Shown: one piece after another, positions 47,219-55,037 of the stretch
Layout: every line of letters begins with the position of its first letter
Position numbering within the stretch: the first letter of the stretch is position 1
Assembly (NCBI RefSeq): GCF_012273015.1
Contig: NZ_CP050954.1
Coordinates: 2,108,001-2,172,000, forward strand
Direction: 5' to 3'
DNA from: Hymenobacter sp. BT18
GTDB taxonomy: Bacteria > Bacteroidota > Bacteroidia > Cytophagales > Hymenobacteraceae
Length of the DNA stretch: 64,000 nt
Program-made: the position numbers and the translations under genes
The notes under the pieces: model-generated
What the model was told of the DNA's origin: nothing
What the model saw: the letters and a program-made list of their open reading frames with translations, nothing else
The model's database searches: none

Positions 47219-48386
47219 CTCCGACGCGCTTCCGCCGCGCAGCAAGCACGCCCAGCTTGCCCGGCCGCACTCAGGCGAGTTTAGCCGCCACGAGCTGGCT
47301 ATTCTGGGCGCCCCCTGCGGCAAAATCAAGGAGTTGGCCGCCCGGCTGATTCCCTGGCTGGAACCCACGTTGCAGGTAGGCTACGTAGATGCCGACCACG
47401 CCGCCGGCGACGATGCGGCCCAGGGCGGCAGCGGCGGCCAGGCTGCTGTTCTGCAAGCTGGGGCCGCGGCCGAGCTAACCGACAAAATCACCTTCACCCG
47501 CCTGGACGTGAAGCGCGGCCTTGATAAGTTCAGTCAGCAGGAGTGGCTGCAGCACCAGGGTATGGTGCTCGTGAACGGCAACCACTTTCGGGCCCGCCAG
47601 CAGCTGGTTATCATCGACCCAGCCAAGCCCCTGGAAAAAAAGCTGGACCGCCTAACCGACGTGCGGGCACTCCTGCTGCCGGAAGGCGTAACGGAGGTGC
47701 CCGCCTACCTCCGGGCCCACCTCGGGGCAGCCGACGTACCCATATTTTTCTTGCAGGATACGGCTGCTATTGCTGAGCTGATTTTGCAGGAGTGGCGTGC
47801 GGCAGCTCCGCCCCTGCGCGGCCTGGTGCTGGCCGGGGGCCGCAGTCAGCGTATGGGCCAGGACAAAAGCAGGCTCGCCTACCACGGTCAGGAGCAACGC
47901 GCCTACGCCGCCGAGCTGCTGGCCCCTTTCTGCCAGGATGTGCACGTGTCCTGCCGCCCCGACCAGGTAGTGGAGTTGGAGTACGCCGGGCTGCGCCCTC
48001 TGCCCGACACCTTTGCCGACCTTGGCCCACTGAGCGGCCTGCTTTCGGCCTTTCGCCAGGACCCCAATGCCGCCTGGCTAGTAGTAGCCTGCGACCTGCC
48101 GCTGCTCTCGGCGACGACGCTGGAGCACCTGGTGGCGCACCGGCACGCCGGGAAGCTGGCTACGGCCTTCCAGAGCCCCGAAAATGAGTGGCCCGAGCCG
48201 CTTATCACCATCTGGGAGCCGCGCAGCTATACCACCTTGCTACGCTTTCTGGGCCTGGGCTACAGCTGCCCGCGCAAAACCCTTATCAACTCTGATATTA
48301 CGCTGTTGGCCCCGCCCGCTCCACTGGAGCTGCGCAACGTGAACACGCCCGAGGAGGCGGCGCAGGTACGCCGGGAGCTGGAATAA
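47208..48386 (+). CDS. mobA: MobA-type molybdenum cofactor guanylyltransferase with MobB-like N-terminal domain
   Basis: 392 residues. Residues about 1-200 hold an alpha/beta domain with HELAILGAPCGKIKELA, a degenerate P-loop (GAPCGKI lacks the Ser/Thr of GKS/T), and VGYVDADHA, resembling MobB. Residues about 205-392 are MobA: GLVLAGGRSQRMGQDKSRLAYHG (NTP loop), LGPLSGLLSAF, WLVVACDLPLL and NTPEE. MobA transfers GMP to molybdopterin to give the guanine dinucleotide cofactor. The N-terminal half may be a docking domain rather than a GTPase (inference). Overlaps moaC by 11 bp. Confidence 0.88.
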   Translation: MLNNSDALPPRSKHAQLARPHSGEFSRHELAILGAPCGKIKELAARLIPWLEPTLQVGYVDADHAAGDDAAQGGSGGQAAVLQAGAAAELTDKITFTRLDVKRGLDKFSQQEWLQHQGMVLVNGNHFRARQQLVIIDPAKPLEKKLDRLTDVRALLLPEGVTEVPAYLRAHLGAADVPIFFLQDTAAIAELILQEWRAAAPPLRGLVLAGGRSQRMGQDKSRLAYHGQEQRAYAAELLAPFCQDVHVSCRPDQVVELEYAGLRPLPDTFADLGPLSGLLSAFRQDPNAAWLVVACDLPLLSATTLEHLVAHRHAGKLATAFQSPENEWPEPLITIWEPRSYTTLLRFLGLGYSCPRKTLINSDITLLAPPAPLELRNVNTPEEAAQVRRELE

Positions 48387-48464
48387 AGACCTTTGGGGAA
48401 ATAAATCTGCCGAGGTTTCCTTGTGGCTGCTACTTCCGGGCAGAATTCCGACTCTGGTAGCTAT

Positions 48465-50750
48465 ATGAAACTATGCTATTTCTGGCTTGTACCCTTACTG
48501 GTTACGAGCCTTACTGCTACGAGCCTTACTGCCCAAGCCCAGCAAGCAGCGCCCGCCCCAGGGCTCGATTTCGAGCAGCTAGATAATAAAACGCACCAGC
48601 CCAGTGGCTGGCGGGCCCCGGCCGACAATGGCTACCAGGTCACGGTCGATTCTGTGGTGAAATACCAGGGTCGGTATTCGCTCCGGATTCAGTCGGTAGC
48701 TACGCCTCGGCAGGAAGGCACGTACGGGGTGGCCACCGTGCAGCTGCCGGTTTACTTTCAGGGCAAAACGGTGCAGCTGCACGGTTATCTAAAAACCAGG
48801 AATGTGCTAAACGGCACGGCGGGTATCTGGCTGCGCCTGAACGACGGCCAGGGAAAAGCTGTGGCCTTCGACAACATGCACCTGCAGAACGTGCAGGGCA
48901 CCACCGACTGGAAGCGGTATACTATTTCCCTGCCTTTGGCTCCCGAAGTGCAGGAAATTCTGCTAGGCGGTACGCTGCCGGCCACGGGCACGATGTGGGT
49001 AGACCAGTTGGAGGTGACGGTGGATGACAAGCCCCTCGCGCAGGCCGCTTTACGACCAGTCAAGCATTATAAGGCCGAGCAGGATACCAGCTTCAGTCGC
49101 GCTTCGGGCATCTCTCTGGGCAAGCTCAGTAAACAACAAGTAGAGAATCTGTCAGTACTGGGCCGGGTGTGGGGCTTTGCCAAATACTACCACCCGGCCG
49201 TGGCCGCTGGCGAGCATAATATGGATGCTTCCTTGCTGCGCCTGTTGCCTCGGGTATTGGCCAGCGCCTCTCTTAAGGCGCGCAGCCAGGTCCTGAGTGC
49301 CTGGCTTACCAGCCTGGGCCCTATACCGGCTTGTGCTGCTTGCCAAGAGCCGGCCGCCGATAGCACCCGGCTGCAACCAGACCTGGCCTGGCTAACCGAC
49401 AAGCGGCAGGTGACCCCGGCTCTAAGCCAGCAGCTGACTTACCTGCGCACCCACCGCAACCAGGAGCCGCACTACTACGTGGCGGCCGCACCCTACGCCG
49501 GAAACCCCTTGTTTCAGCACGAAAATGCATACGCGCAAGTGCCCGGCAACCTGCCGGATGATGGGCTGCGCCTCCTGGCCTTGTACCGCTACTGGAACAT
49601 GATTGCCTACTTCTTTCCTTACCGCTACGCTATTGAGGAAGACTGGCAGCGGGTCCTACCCGAATTCCTGCCCCGGTTTGTAGCCGCCCGCACGGCCGAG
49701 CAGTACCGCCTGGCTGTACTGAGCCTTGTTACCCGCATCAACGATACTCACGCCTACATTCTCCCCAACGACCCGGTGCTGTCGGCGTACTGGGGAAGTT
49801 ACTTTGCGCCGGTACAGATCCGGTTTGTGGAAGGACGAGCCGTGGTGACTGAGTACTACGACCCAAGCCTGGGGCCAGCTACCGGGTTGCTGAAAGGCGA
49901 CGTGGTGGTATCGGTAGACGGGCGCCCGGTAGCCGAGCTGATAGCCCAGCGGCGGCCGCTCACGCCCGCGTCCAACGAAGTAACCCGCCTGCGCAACATT
50001 GCCCGCGACCTGCTGCGGGGCCGTACGCCGCAGTTGCAGCTGGTGGTGCAGCGCGCTGGGCGGGAGCTGCCCTTCACCATTACCCGCTACCCCGCCGGCC
50101 AATTGAACCTCGCGCTCAACAACGGCACCCCCGACCCCAAAGCTCCGGCCTGGCACAAACTCCCGGGCAACATCGGGCACCTTATTCTGGGTACGATTCG
50201 GAACAAAGAGTTGCCCGCCATTATGCAGGATGCACAAACGACTAAAGGCCTCATCATCGACATCCGCAACTACCCTTCGGATTTTGTGGTGTTTGCGCTG
50301 ACTAAGTATCTGCTGGCGCAGCCCGCCGACTTTGTTTGCTTCAGCGAGCCGCAATTCACGTACCCTGGTGTCTTCAAGCTGGCGGCTCCGCTCCAGGTGG
50401 TTCCCGGCCGCGGGCCAGCCTACGCCGGCAAAGTGGTGGTGCTGGTCAATGAGCTTTCCCAAAGTCAGTCGGAATACACGGCTATGGCCCTGCAGGCCGT
50501 GCCGGGCGTTACGGTGGTGGGCAGTACCACGGCCGGGGCCGATGGGAATGTATCGGCTATTGTGCTGCCGGGAAACGTCAATACCCGTATTTCTGGCCTG
50601 GGCGTGTATTACCCCGATGGGCGCGAAACCCAGCGGGTAGGCATCGTTCCTGATCTGGAAGTGAAGCCTACGCTGAAGGGTATCCGGGAAGGGCGGGACG
50701 AGGTGCTGGAGCGCGCCGTGGAGCTCATTACGAAAGCTTCCATCCCATAA
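48465..50750 (+). CDS. exported S41 family peptidase with N-terminal CBM-like domain
   Basis: 761 residues from ATG 48465 (MKLCYFWLVPLLV), the start that begins a signal peptide ending TAQAQ. A beta-sandwich domain (about 25-190; LDFEQLDNKTHQPSGW, GYLKTRNVLNGTAGIWLRL), a helical middle, a PDZ-like part (GLLKGDVVVSVDGRPVAEL) and a tail-specific protease domain with LIIDIRNYPSD and NELSQSQSEYTAMAL (catalytic Ser). The signal peptide coding region has a 15-bp tandem duplication (48504-48533). Nothing ties it to molybdenum; it lies within the Moco island by position only. Confidence 0.88.
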   Translation: MKLCYFWLVPLLVTSLTATSLTAQAQQAAPAPGLDFEQLDNKTHQPSGWRAPADNGYQVTVDSVVKYQGRYSLRIQSVATPRQEGTYGVATVQLPVYFQGKTVQLHGYLKTRNVLNGTAGIWLRLNDGQGKAVAFDNMHLQNVQGTTDWKRYTISLPLAPEVQEILLGGTLPATGTMWVDQLEVTVDDKPLAQAALRPVKHYKAEQDTSFSRASGISLGKLSKQQVENLSVLGRVWGFAKYYHPAVAAGEHNMDASLLRLLPRVLASASLKARSQVLSAWLTSLGPIPACAACQEPAADSTRLQPDLAWLTDKRQVTPALSQQLTYLRTHRNQEPHYYVAAAPYAGNPLFQHENAYAQVPGNLPDDGLRLLALYRYWNMIAYFFPYRYAIEEDWQRVLPEFLPRFVAARTAEQYRLAVLSLVTRINDTHAYILPNDPVLSAYWGSYFAPVQIRFVEGRAVVTEYYDPSLGPATGLLKGDVVVSVDGRPVAELIAQRRPLTPASNEVTRLRNIARDLLRGRTPQLQLVVQRAGRELPFTITRYPAGQLNLALNNGTPDPKAPAWHKLPGNIGHLILGTIRNKELPAIMQDAQTTKGLIIDIRNYPSDFVVFALTKYLLAQPADFVCFSEPQFTYPGVFKLAAPLQVVPGRGPAYAGKVVVLVNELSQSQSEYTAMALQAVPGVTVVGSTTAGADGNVSAIVLPGNVNTRISGLGVYYPDGRETQRVGIVPDLEVKPTLKGIREGRDEVLERAVELITKASIP

Positions 50751-50764
50751 GCCCGTAACAGTAG

Positions 50765-51184
50765 CTACGGGTGGGCGGCTACCCACACGTCCCCATCTTC
50801 GTAGAATTCTTTTTTCCAGATGGTTACCACCTGCTTTAGGGTATCGATGATGTACTGGCAGGCGGCGAAGCTCTCGGCCCGGTGCGGCGTGGATACAGCC
50901 ACTACCACGGCCACGTCGCCGATATACAGCGTGCCTTTGCGATGCACAACGGTTACTTTTTGCAGCATCGGCCACCGCTCGGCGGCTTGCTCGGCTACTT
51001 TACGGAGCTGATGCAGGGCCATGCTGTCGTAAGCCTCATACTCGAGGCGCACCACGGGCCGCCCGGTGCTTTGGTTGCGCACCGTGCCGATAAACGTGTT
51101 GATGGCTCCGGCTCCATCGGCCTCCACGCTGCGCAGGGCAGTCGGTACGTCGATGGGTTGGTCGGTTAGGTCAATGTGAATCAA
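50765..51184 (-). CDS. moaE: molybdopterin synthase catalytic subunit MoaE
   Basis: 139 residues. Start taken at TTG 51184 (reads MIHIDLTDQPIDVP), because a longer frame runs into the palindrome at 51216 and gains residues foreign to the family. Motifs: AGAINTFIGTVRNQSTGR, LEYEAYDSMA, VTVVHRKGTLYIGD and TLKQVVTIWKKEFYEDG with the two catalytic lysines. With MoaD it puts two sulfurs on precursor Z to make molybdopterin. It lies downstream of moaD with 155 bp between, filled by two repeats. Confidence 0.9.
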   Translation of the reverse strand: MIHIDLTDQPIDVPTALRSVEADGAGAINTFIGTVRNQSTGRPVVRLEYEAYDSMALHQLRKVAEQAAERWPMLQKVTVVHRKGTLYIGDVAVVVAVSTPHRAESFAACQYIIDTLKQVVTIWKKEFYEDGDVWVAAHP

Positions 51185-51215
51185 GGAGCTGAGAAGGTGA
51201 GTGAGGAGAAAAGAA

Positions 51216-51301
51216 CGTCCTGCTGAGCGCAGCCGAAGCATCTCTACCGCAAATCGTGAGGACGAAGCGGTAGAGATGCTTCGGCTGCGCTCAGCAGGAC
51301 G
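51216..51301. repeat. perfect 35-bp inverted repeat in the moaD-moaE gap
   Basis: Arm 51216-51250 (begins CGTCCTGCTGAGCGC, ends CATCTCTACCGC) is perfectly complementary to arm 51267-51301, with a 16-nt loop. No direct target-site duplication is seen at its edges. It looks like a REP/REPIN-type or MITE-like extragenic palindrome. In RNA it would form a very strong hairpin between two cotranscribed genes. Confidence 0.92.
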
Positions 51302-51307
51302 GGCTGT

Positions 51308-51342
51308 AGTACTTGGAAACCGGCAACTGGAAACCGAAATTA
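51308..51342. repeat. heptad repeat at the end of moaD
   Basis: On the plus strand five 7-nt units: AGTACTT, GGAAACC (51315), GGCAACT (51322), GGAAACC (51329), GAAATTA (51336). On the coding strand these read GTTTCCA and GTTGCCG, close to the patatin-end units GTTTCTG and GTTGCTG. The last unit contains the moaD stop codon. Confidence 0.75.
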
Positions 51343-51588
51343 CCCGCCACTTACCGGCGGAATCAGAGCAATTTCGTCGTGCTCCCGCAGCGGGGTATCA
51401 TCGGCGGCGTACTCGTTGTTGACGGCCACGGCCAGGGAGCTGAGGCGGGCCAGGGCCGGGTAGCGGGCGTGCAGGTCTTGGAGCAGGCCCTGGGCCGACT
51501 GCCCTTCGGGCGCCACCATTTCCAGCGTCGGCTGCCCTACGATTTCGCGGGCAATGCCAAACAAAGCAACTTTCAGGTTCATGGACAT
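51340..51588 (-). CDS. moaD: molybdopterin synthase sulfur carrier subunit MoaD
   Basis: 82 residues from ATG 51588 (MSMNLKVALFG); ATG 51582 is equally possible. Ubiquitin-like sulfur carrier: NLKVALFGIAREIVG, LAVAVNNEYAADDTPLREHDEIALIPPVSGG, ending in the Gly-Gly that is adenylylated by MoeB and thiocarboxylated. First gene of a moaD-moaE unit; diverges from moaA with about 110 bp between starts. Confidence 0.93.
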   Translation of the reverse strand: MSMNLKVALFGIAREIVGQPTLEMVAPEGQSAQGLLQDLHARYPALARLSSLAVAVNNEYAADDTPLREHDEIALIPPVSGG

Positions 51589-51700
51589 ATCAGCAGAATT
51601 GCGCAACATTACGTAGAGCAAACCCAAACAACCACGTCCGCGTTACGTTTTCTTTGCGGCGGCCGACAAACCATTCGGGCAGCACCTCTTCACTTTCTGC

Positions 51701-52711
51701 ATGGCAAGCTTCCCCGCTCCTTCCGTTTTATTCGATAACCACGGCCGCCCGCTGGAGTACCTGCGCCTGGCCGTGACGGACCGGTGCAACCTGCGCTGCT
51801 TTTACTGCATGCCCGAGGAAGGTATTCAGTACCTGCCTAAGCAGGAGCTGCTCACCTACGAGGAAATGGAGCGGCTGGTAGGCATCATGGCCCACCTCGG
51901 CGTGCGCAAAGTGCGCCTGACGGGCGGGGAGCCATTCGTGCGCCGCGACCTGGTGCCGTTTATGGAGCGTCTGAGCCAGCTGCCCGGCATAGAGGAGCTG
52001 ACGCTGACGACCAACGGCGTGCTGACCGCGCCCTACGTGCCGGCCCTGGCCAGCATGGGCGTGCGGGCCGTGAACCTGAGCCTGGATACCCTGGACCGCG
52101 CCCGGTTTGCCAGCATCACGCGCCGCGACGAGCTTCCCCGGGTACTCGATACCTTCTATGCCCTGCTGGCGGCCGGCATCCGGGTCAAAATTAACGCCGT
52201 GGTGATGGACGGGCAGAACACCCAGGACTTACTGCCTCTGGCCGAGCTGACCCGCGACCTGCCCGTAGATGTGCGCTTCATCGAGGAAATGCCCTTCAAC
52301 GGCCATAGTCACGCCGCTACCCTGCCCTGGAACCACGTGCGCATCCGGGAGCACCTGGCCCTGAACCTGGGCGAGCTGACGCCCGTGCTTACCCGCCCCG
52401 GCGATACGGCCTCCCACTACACCGTAGCCGGCCACCAGGGCCGCTTGGGCATTATTGCGGCGTACTCGCGCACGTTCTGCGGCACCTGCAACCGGATTCG
52501 TCTCACGGCGGAGGGTGGGCTTAAAACCTGCCTCTACGACCAGGGCGTGCTGGACATCAGGGCGCTGCTGCGGGGTGGAGCCTCTGATGAGCAAGTAGCC
52601 GAGGCCCTACAACAGGCTTTCCGCAACCGCGCCGCCAATGGCTTCGAGGCCGAGCAGCAGCGGCCTACGCACCAGCTCAGCTTCGAGTCGATGAGCACGA
52701 TTGGGGGGTAG
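51701..52711 (+). CDS. moaA: GTP 3',8-cyclase MoaA (radical SAM)
   Basis: 336 residues, cytoplasmic. The N-terminal radical-SAM cluster motif TDRCNLRCFYC (Cys29, 33, 36), LTGGEPFVRRDL (SAM binding), TTNGVL, and the C-terminal second 4Fe-4S cluster TFCGTCNRIRLTAEGGLKTC. The C terminus ends MSTIGG, keeping the conserved GG tail needed for catalysis. First committed step of Moco synthesis. Start ATG 51701; it diverges from moaD. Confidence 0.97.
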   Translation: MASFPAPSVLFDNHGRPLEYLRLAVTDRCNLRCFYCMPEEGIQYLPKQELLTYEEMERLVGIMAHLGVRKVRLTGGEPFVRRDLVPFMERLSQLPGIEELTLTTNGVLTAPYVPALASMGVRAVNLSLDTLDRARFASITRRDELPRVLDTFYALLAAGIRVKINAVVMDGQNTQDLLPLAELTRDLPVDVRFIEEMPFNGHSHAATLPWNHVRIREHLALNLGELTPVLTRPGDTASHYTVAGHQGRLGIIAAYSRTFCGTCNRIRLTAEGGLKTCLYDQGVLDIRALLRGGASDEQVAEALQQAFRNRAANGFEAEQQRPTHQLSFESMSTIGG

Positions 52712-52883
52712 GCGGAGCCCCTGCCTTCAGGTGTTGGCTCCAGCCTCCTGTCCGAGCGGCCTATCGAGACAAGGGCTATTTACCTTAGTCCTTTCAGCTG
52801 CTTGCTTGGACCCAGCGTTATAACTTGCGGCCCCGCTGCTGCATTTTTCGTCTGCCACATTGCCGGCAGAACGCCCCCGCACC

Positions 52884-53162
52884 ATGACCGTACTTCTGAG
52901 CTGCCTGCTATTTCTCAACCTGTCGTGCTTTGTGCTTTTCGCCCTCGATAAACGGAAGGCTCAGCGCGGCCAGCGGCGCATTCCTGAAAAAACACTGCAC
53001 CTCGCCACGCTGCCGGGCGCGGCTCCCGGTGCGTGGGCGGCCATTTTCCTGCTGCATCACAAAAACCGCAAAGCCGCTTTCTGGAGTGTCACGCTGGTGC
53101 TGACGCTGCTCCAAGGAGCGGTGCTTTACTTCGCGTGGCCTTACTTGCAGGCGTCGGTTTAG
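52884..53162 (+). CDS. DUF1294 family membrane protein
   Basis: 92 residues from ATG 52884 (MTVLLSCLLFLNLSCF). Two or three membrane segments with the family signature FALDKRKAQRGQRRIPEKTLH between the first and second, then LPGAAPGAWAAIFLLHHKNRKAAF. This matches DUF1294 (Y-x-x-DK-x-x-A / R-I-P-E-x-x-L), small inner-membrane proteins of unknown role. The 172-bp gap upstream holds nothing I recognise. Confidence 0.88.
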   Translation: MTVLLSCLLFLNLSCFVLFALDKRKAQRGQRRIPEKTLHLATLPGAAPGAWAAIFLLHHKNRKAAFWSVTLVLTLLQGAVLYFAWPYLQASV

Positions 53163-53217
53163 CAGCTCACGCGGCGGTTTCCGGCCATCCGGCGGGTACT
53201 GGCGGAAGAAGCAGGCC

Positions 53218-53601
53218 TCAGAACATGCCATTGCCGCTTTTATCCTCAGTAGGTATCACCTGCAGCACGTCCCAGTGCTCTACAATCCGGCCTTCGTCGT
53301 CGAAGCGGAAGATGTCGATGCCGGCATAGTCGTGGTCGTGGGGCCAGTGCTGGTGGCAGTGTAGCACCACGTGGTCGGCCGCGGCTATAGCCCGCTTAAT
53401 GGTCACGTGTTTGCCGGGGTACTCCCGCTGCATCCGCTCGAAGTAGTCGATAAAGCCCTGCTTGCCATTGGCCACGTGGGGGTTGTGCTGGATATACTCG
53501 TTGCCTACGTAGCGCCGGATAGCCTCGGCAGGCTGGCAGTCGTTGAACATCAGCTCGTAGAAGGCAATGGCCGTTTGCTTGTTTTGCTCGGGGGTAGACA
53601 T
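53218..53601 (-). CDS. SnoaL-like (NTF2 fold) protein
   Basis: 127 residues. The motifs AIAFYELMFNDCQPAEAIRRYVGNEYIQHNP at the N terminus, GFIDYFERM, and the C-terminal GIDIFRFDDEGRIVEHWDVLQ are those of SnoaL-like/ester cyclase NTF2-fold proteins. HCHQHWP lines the cavity. The reaction is unknown; relatives act on small cyclic or polyketide-like compounds. It lies between the DUF1294 gene and the molybdate transporter, 35 bp after the latter, and could be its operon partner. Confidence 0.82.
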   Translation of the reverse strand: MSTPEQNKQTAIAFYELMFNDCQPAEAIRRYVGNEYIQHNPHVANGKQGFIDYFERMQREYPGKHVTIKRAIAAADHVVLHCHQHWPHDHDYAGIDIFRFDDEGRIVEHWDVLQVIPTEDKSGNGMF

Positions 53602-53636
53602 AAGATACGGTGCAACAGGATGAAGCTACTTACTAC

Positions 53637-54800
53637 TTATTTTCCCAAACCCACCCAGCCGCGCCGCATGGCGTAGTGCAGCCCCGTACCTACCACCAGT
53701 CCAACTAAATAGCCATAGGGAAGGCCGCTGCACAGCAAGCCCACCAGCAACGCCAGCAGTAAATCGGCGCGGTGGGAACTGATGTCGCGCAGCAGGGTAG
53801 CCAGCGTGAGGGCCTCAAAGAGCAACAGTACCCCGAGAATGGGCAGCGGGAAGATGTGCACAAGCTGCTGGAAACCCTGGCTGAAAAACAAGCCCAGCCC
53901 CACGAACAGCAGGCCATAGATGATGACCGACCCACCCGTGCGCCCCCCAAACGTGTAGTGCCCCACCATACCGCCTGAGCCGTGGCACACCGGAAAGCCG
54001 CCCAGCAGCGGGTTTACCAGGTTCATGAGGGCATAGGTAAAGCTAATCTGGCGGACGGTGAGGGGCCGCTCGGGGAAATAGTCCTGCACCACCTGCCGGG
54101 TAGCCAGCACCGAGTTGCCGAGCGACAACGGAATCTGGGGCAAAGCCAGCAGCACGGCCCCGGTCAGGATGTCGGGCCACTGGGGCACGTGCCAGGCGGG
54201 CAGGCGCAGGCCCAGGGCTTGGTGGGCCGTAGCAAAATCGAGCTTGAACAGCAGACCATACGCCACGCCCAGGACCAGGACCATTAGGGCCGCGGGCCAG
54301 CGGCGGTTGCCGAGCAGCACCACCGTAATGAGGAAGCCCGCCGCCGCCAGGGCATAGCCGCCCAGCCCATCAGCAGGCACGTATTCTTTGAGGGCCAGGG
54401 TAGCCAGCTGCAAAGCCAGCCCAAACTGAATGCCCCGGATAACGGGCTTGGGTACCAGCCGGGCCAGCGCATCTATCAGGCCCGTAACCGAGAGCAACAG
54501 CATGCTTACCCCAATGGCCAGCCCCCCGCCAAAGATGATGCGGCCGGGAATCTTCTGCGCAATAACCAAAGCAGCAAAGGCTTTCAGGGGCTGCACCGGC
54601 ATGGGCATTCCGTACCAGAGCCCCGAAAACAGCTGCATCACCCCAAACATGACCAGCACGCCCGCACTATCCATACCCGAGGCGGCAATAACGCCGATGA
54701 GCAGGGGCAAGTCAGTCCCCAGGTCGCCGAAAGCCCCCGCCAGCTCGTTGCGGTCGAAGCGAATACGGGGACGGGAAGCCGGCGAAGCAGTAAGGGGCAT
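53637..54800 (-). CDS. MOT1-type molybdate/sulfate transporter
   Basis: 387 residues with about ten membrane segments. Signature segments: NELAGAFGDLGTDLPLLIG near the N terminus, YGMPMPVQPLKAFAA, PKPVIRGIQFGLALQ, and GGFPVCHGSGGMVGHYTFG. The AGAFGDLGTxxP and PMPVQPMKA-type motifs define the MOT1 molybdate transporter branch of the SulP-related family. Its place among Moco genes supports molybdate uptake, taking the place of a ModABC system, of which none is seen here. Confidence 0.87.
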   Translation of the reverse strand: MPLTASPASRPRIRFDRNELAGAFGDLGTDLPLLIGVIAASGMDSAGVLVMFGVMQLFSGLWYGMPMPVQPLKAFAALVIAQKIPGRIIFGGGLAIGVSMLLLSVTGLIDALARLVPKPVIRGIQFGLALQLATLALKEYVPADGLGGYALAAAGFLITVVLLGNRRWPAALMVLVLGVAYGLLFKLDFATAHQALGLRLPAWHVPQWPDILTGAVLLALPQIPLSLGNSVLATRQVVQDYFPERPLTVRQISFTYALMNLVNPLLGGFPVCHGSGGMVGHYTFGGRTGGSVIIYGLLFVGLGLFFSQGFQQLVHIFPLPILGVLLLFEALTLATLLRDISSHRADLLLALLVGLLCSGLPYGYLVGLVVGTGLHYAMRRGWVGLGK

Positions 54801-54813
54801 GGGACTTTGGGGG

Positions 54814-55037
54814 CTAATGTGGAAATGGGCGGCGCTATGCTAATGTGAGAAATGCACTGACCAAGCATTGAAGCAAACGTAGTACGACTCCGCCACTGCC
54901 ATTTCTACAAAGTGTTTTCTGAACGCGGTAGAAAAAGTGCTGTTCTTTTAAGGTTGATATTTTCGTCCTGTACATATATAGTGTGGAATAGTAGCTCAAT
55001 AGCACATTCTCCACATTAGCACATTAGAAAAGCACAT
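54814..55037. repeat. scattered CTAATGTG motifs flanking the MOT1-moeB gap
   Basis: CTAATGTGG near 54814 and CTAATGTGAG near 54839 on the plus strand, and the complement CACATT in AGCACATT/CCACATT at 55001-55039 (four copies, spacing 9, 8 and 14). The last copies adjoin the moeB stop codon. Spacing is not a clean 7, so this is kept apart from the heptad family. The 237-bp gap otherwise looks AT-rich with the transporter promoter. Confidence 0.45.

Noticed and set aside
51185-51241. Extension of moaE upstream to 51241
   Set aside because: The added residues come from the palindromic repeat and do not resemble MoaE; TTG 51184 gives the family N terminus.
51216-51301. A mobile element with target-site duplication
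   Set aside because: No direct duplication at the edges and no transposase nearby; kept as an extragenic palindrome only.
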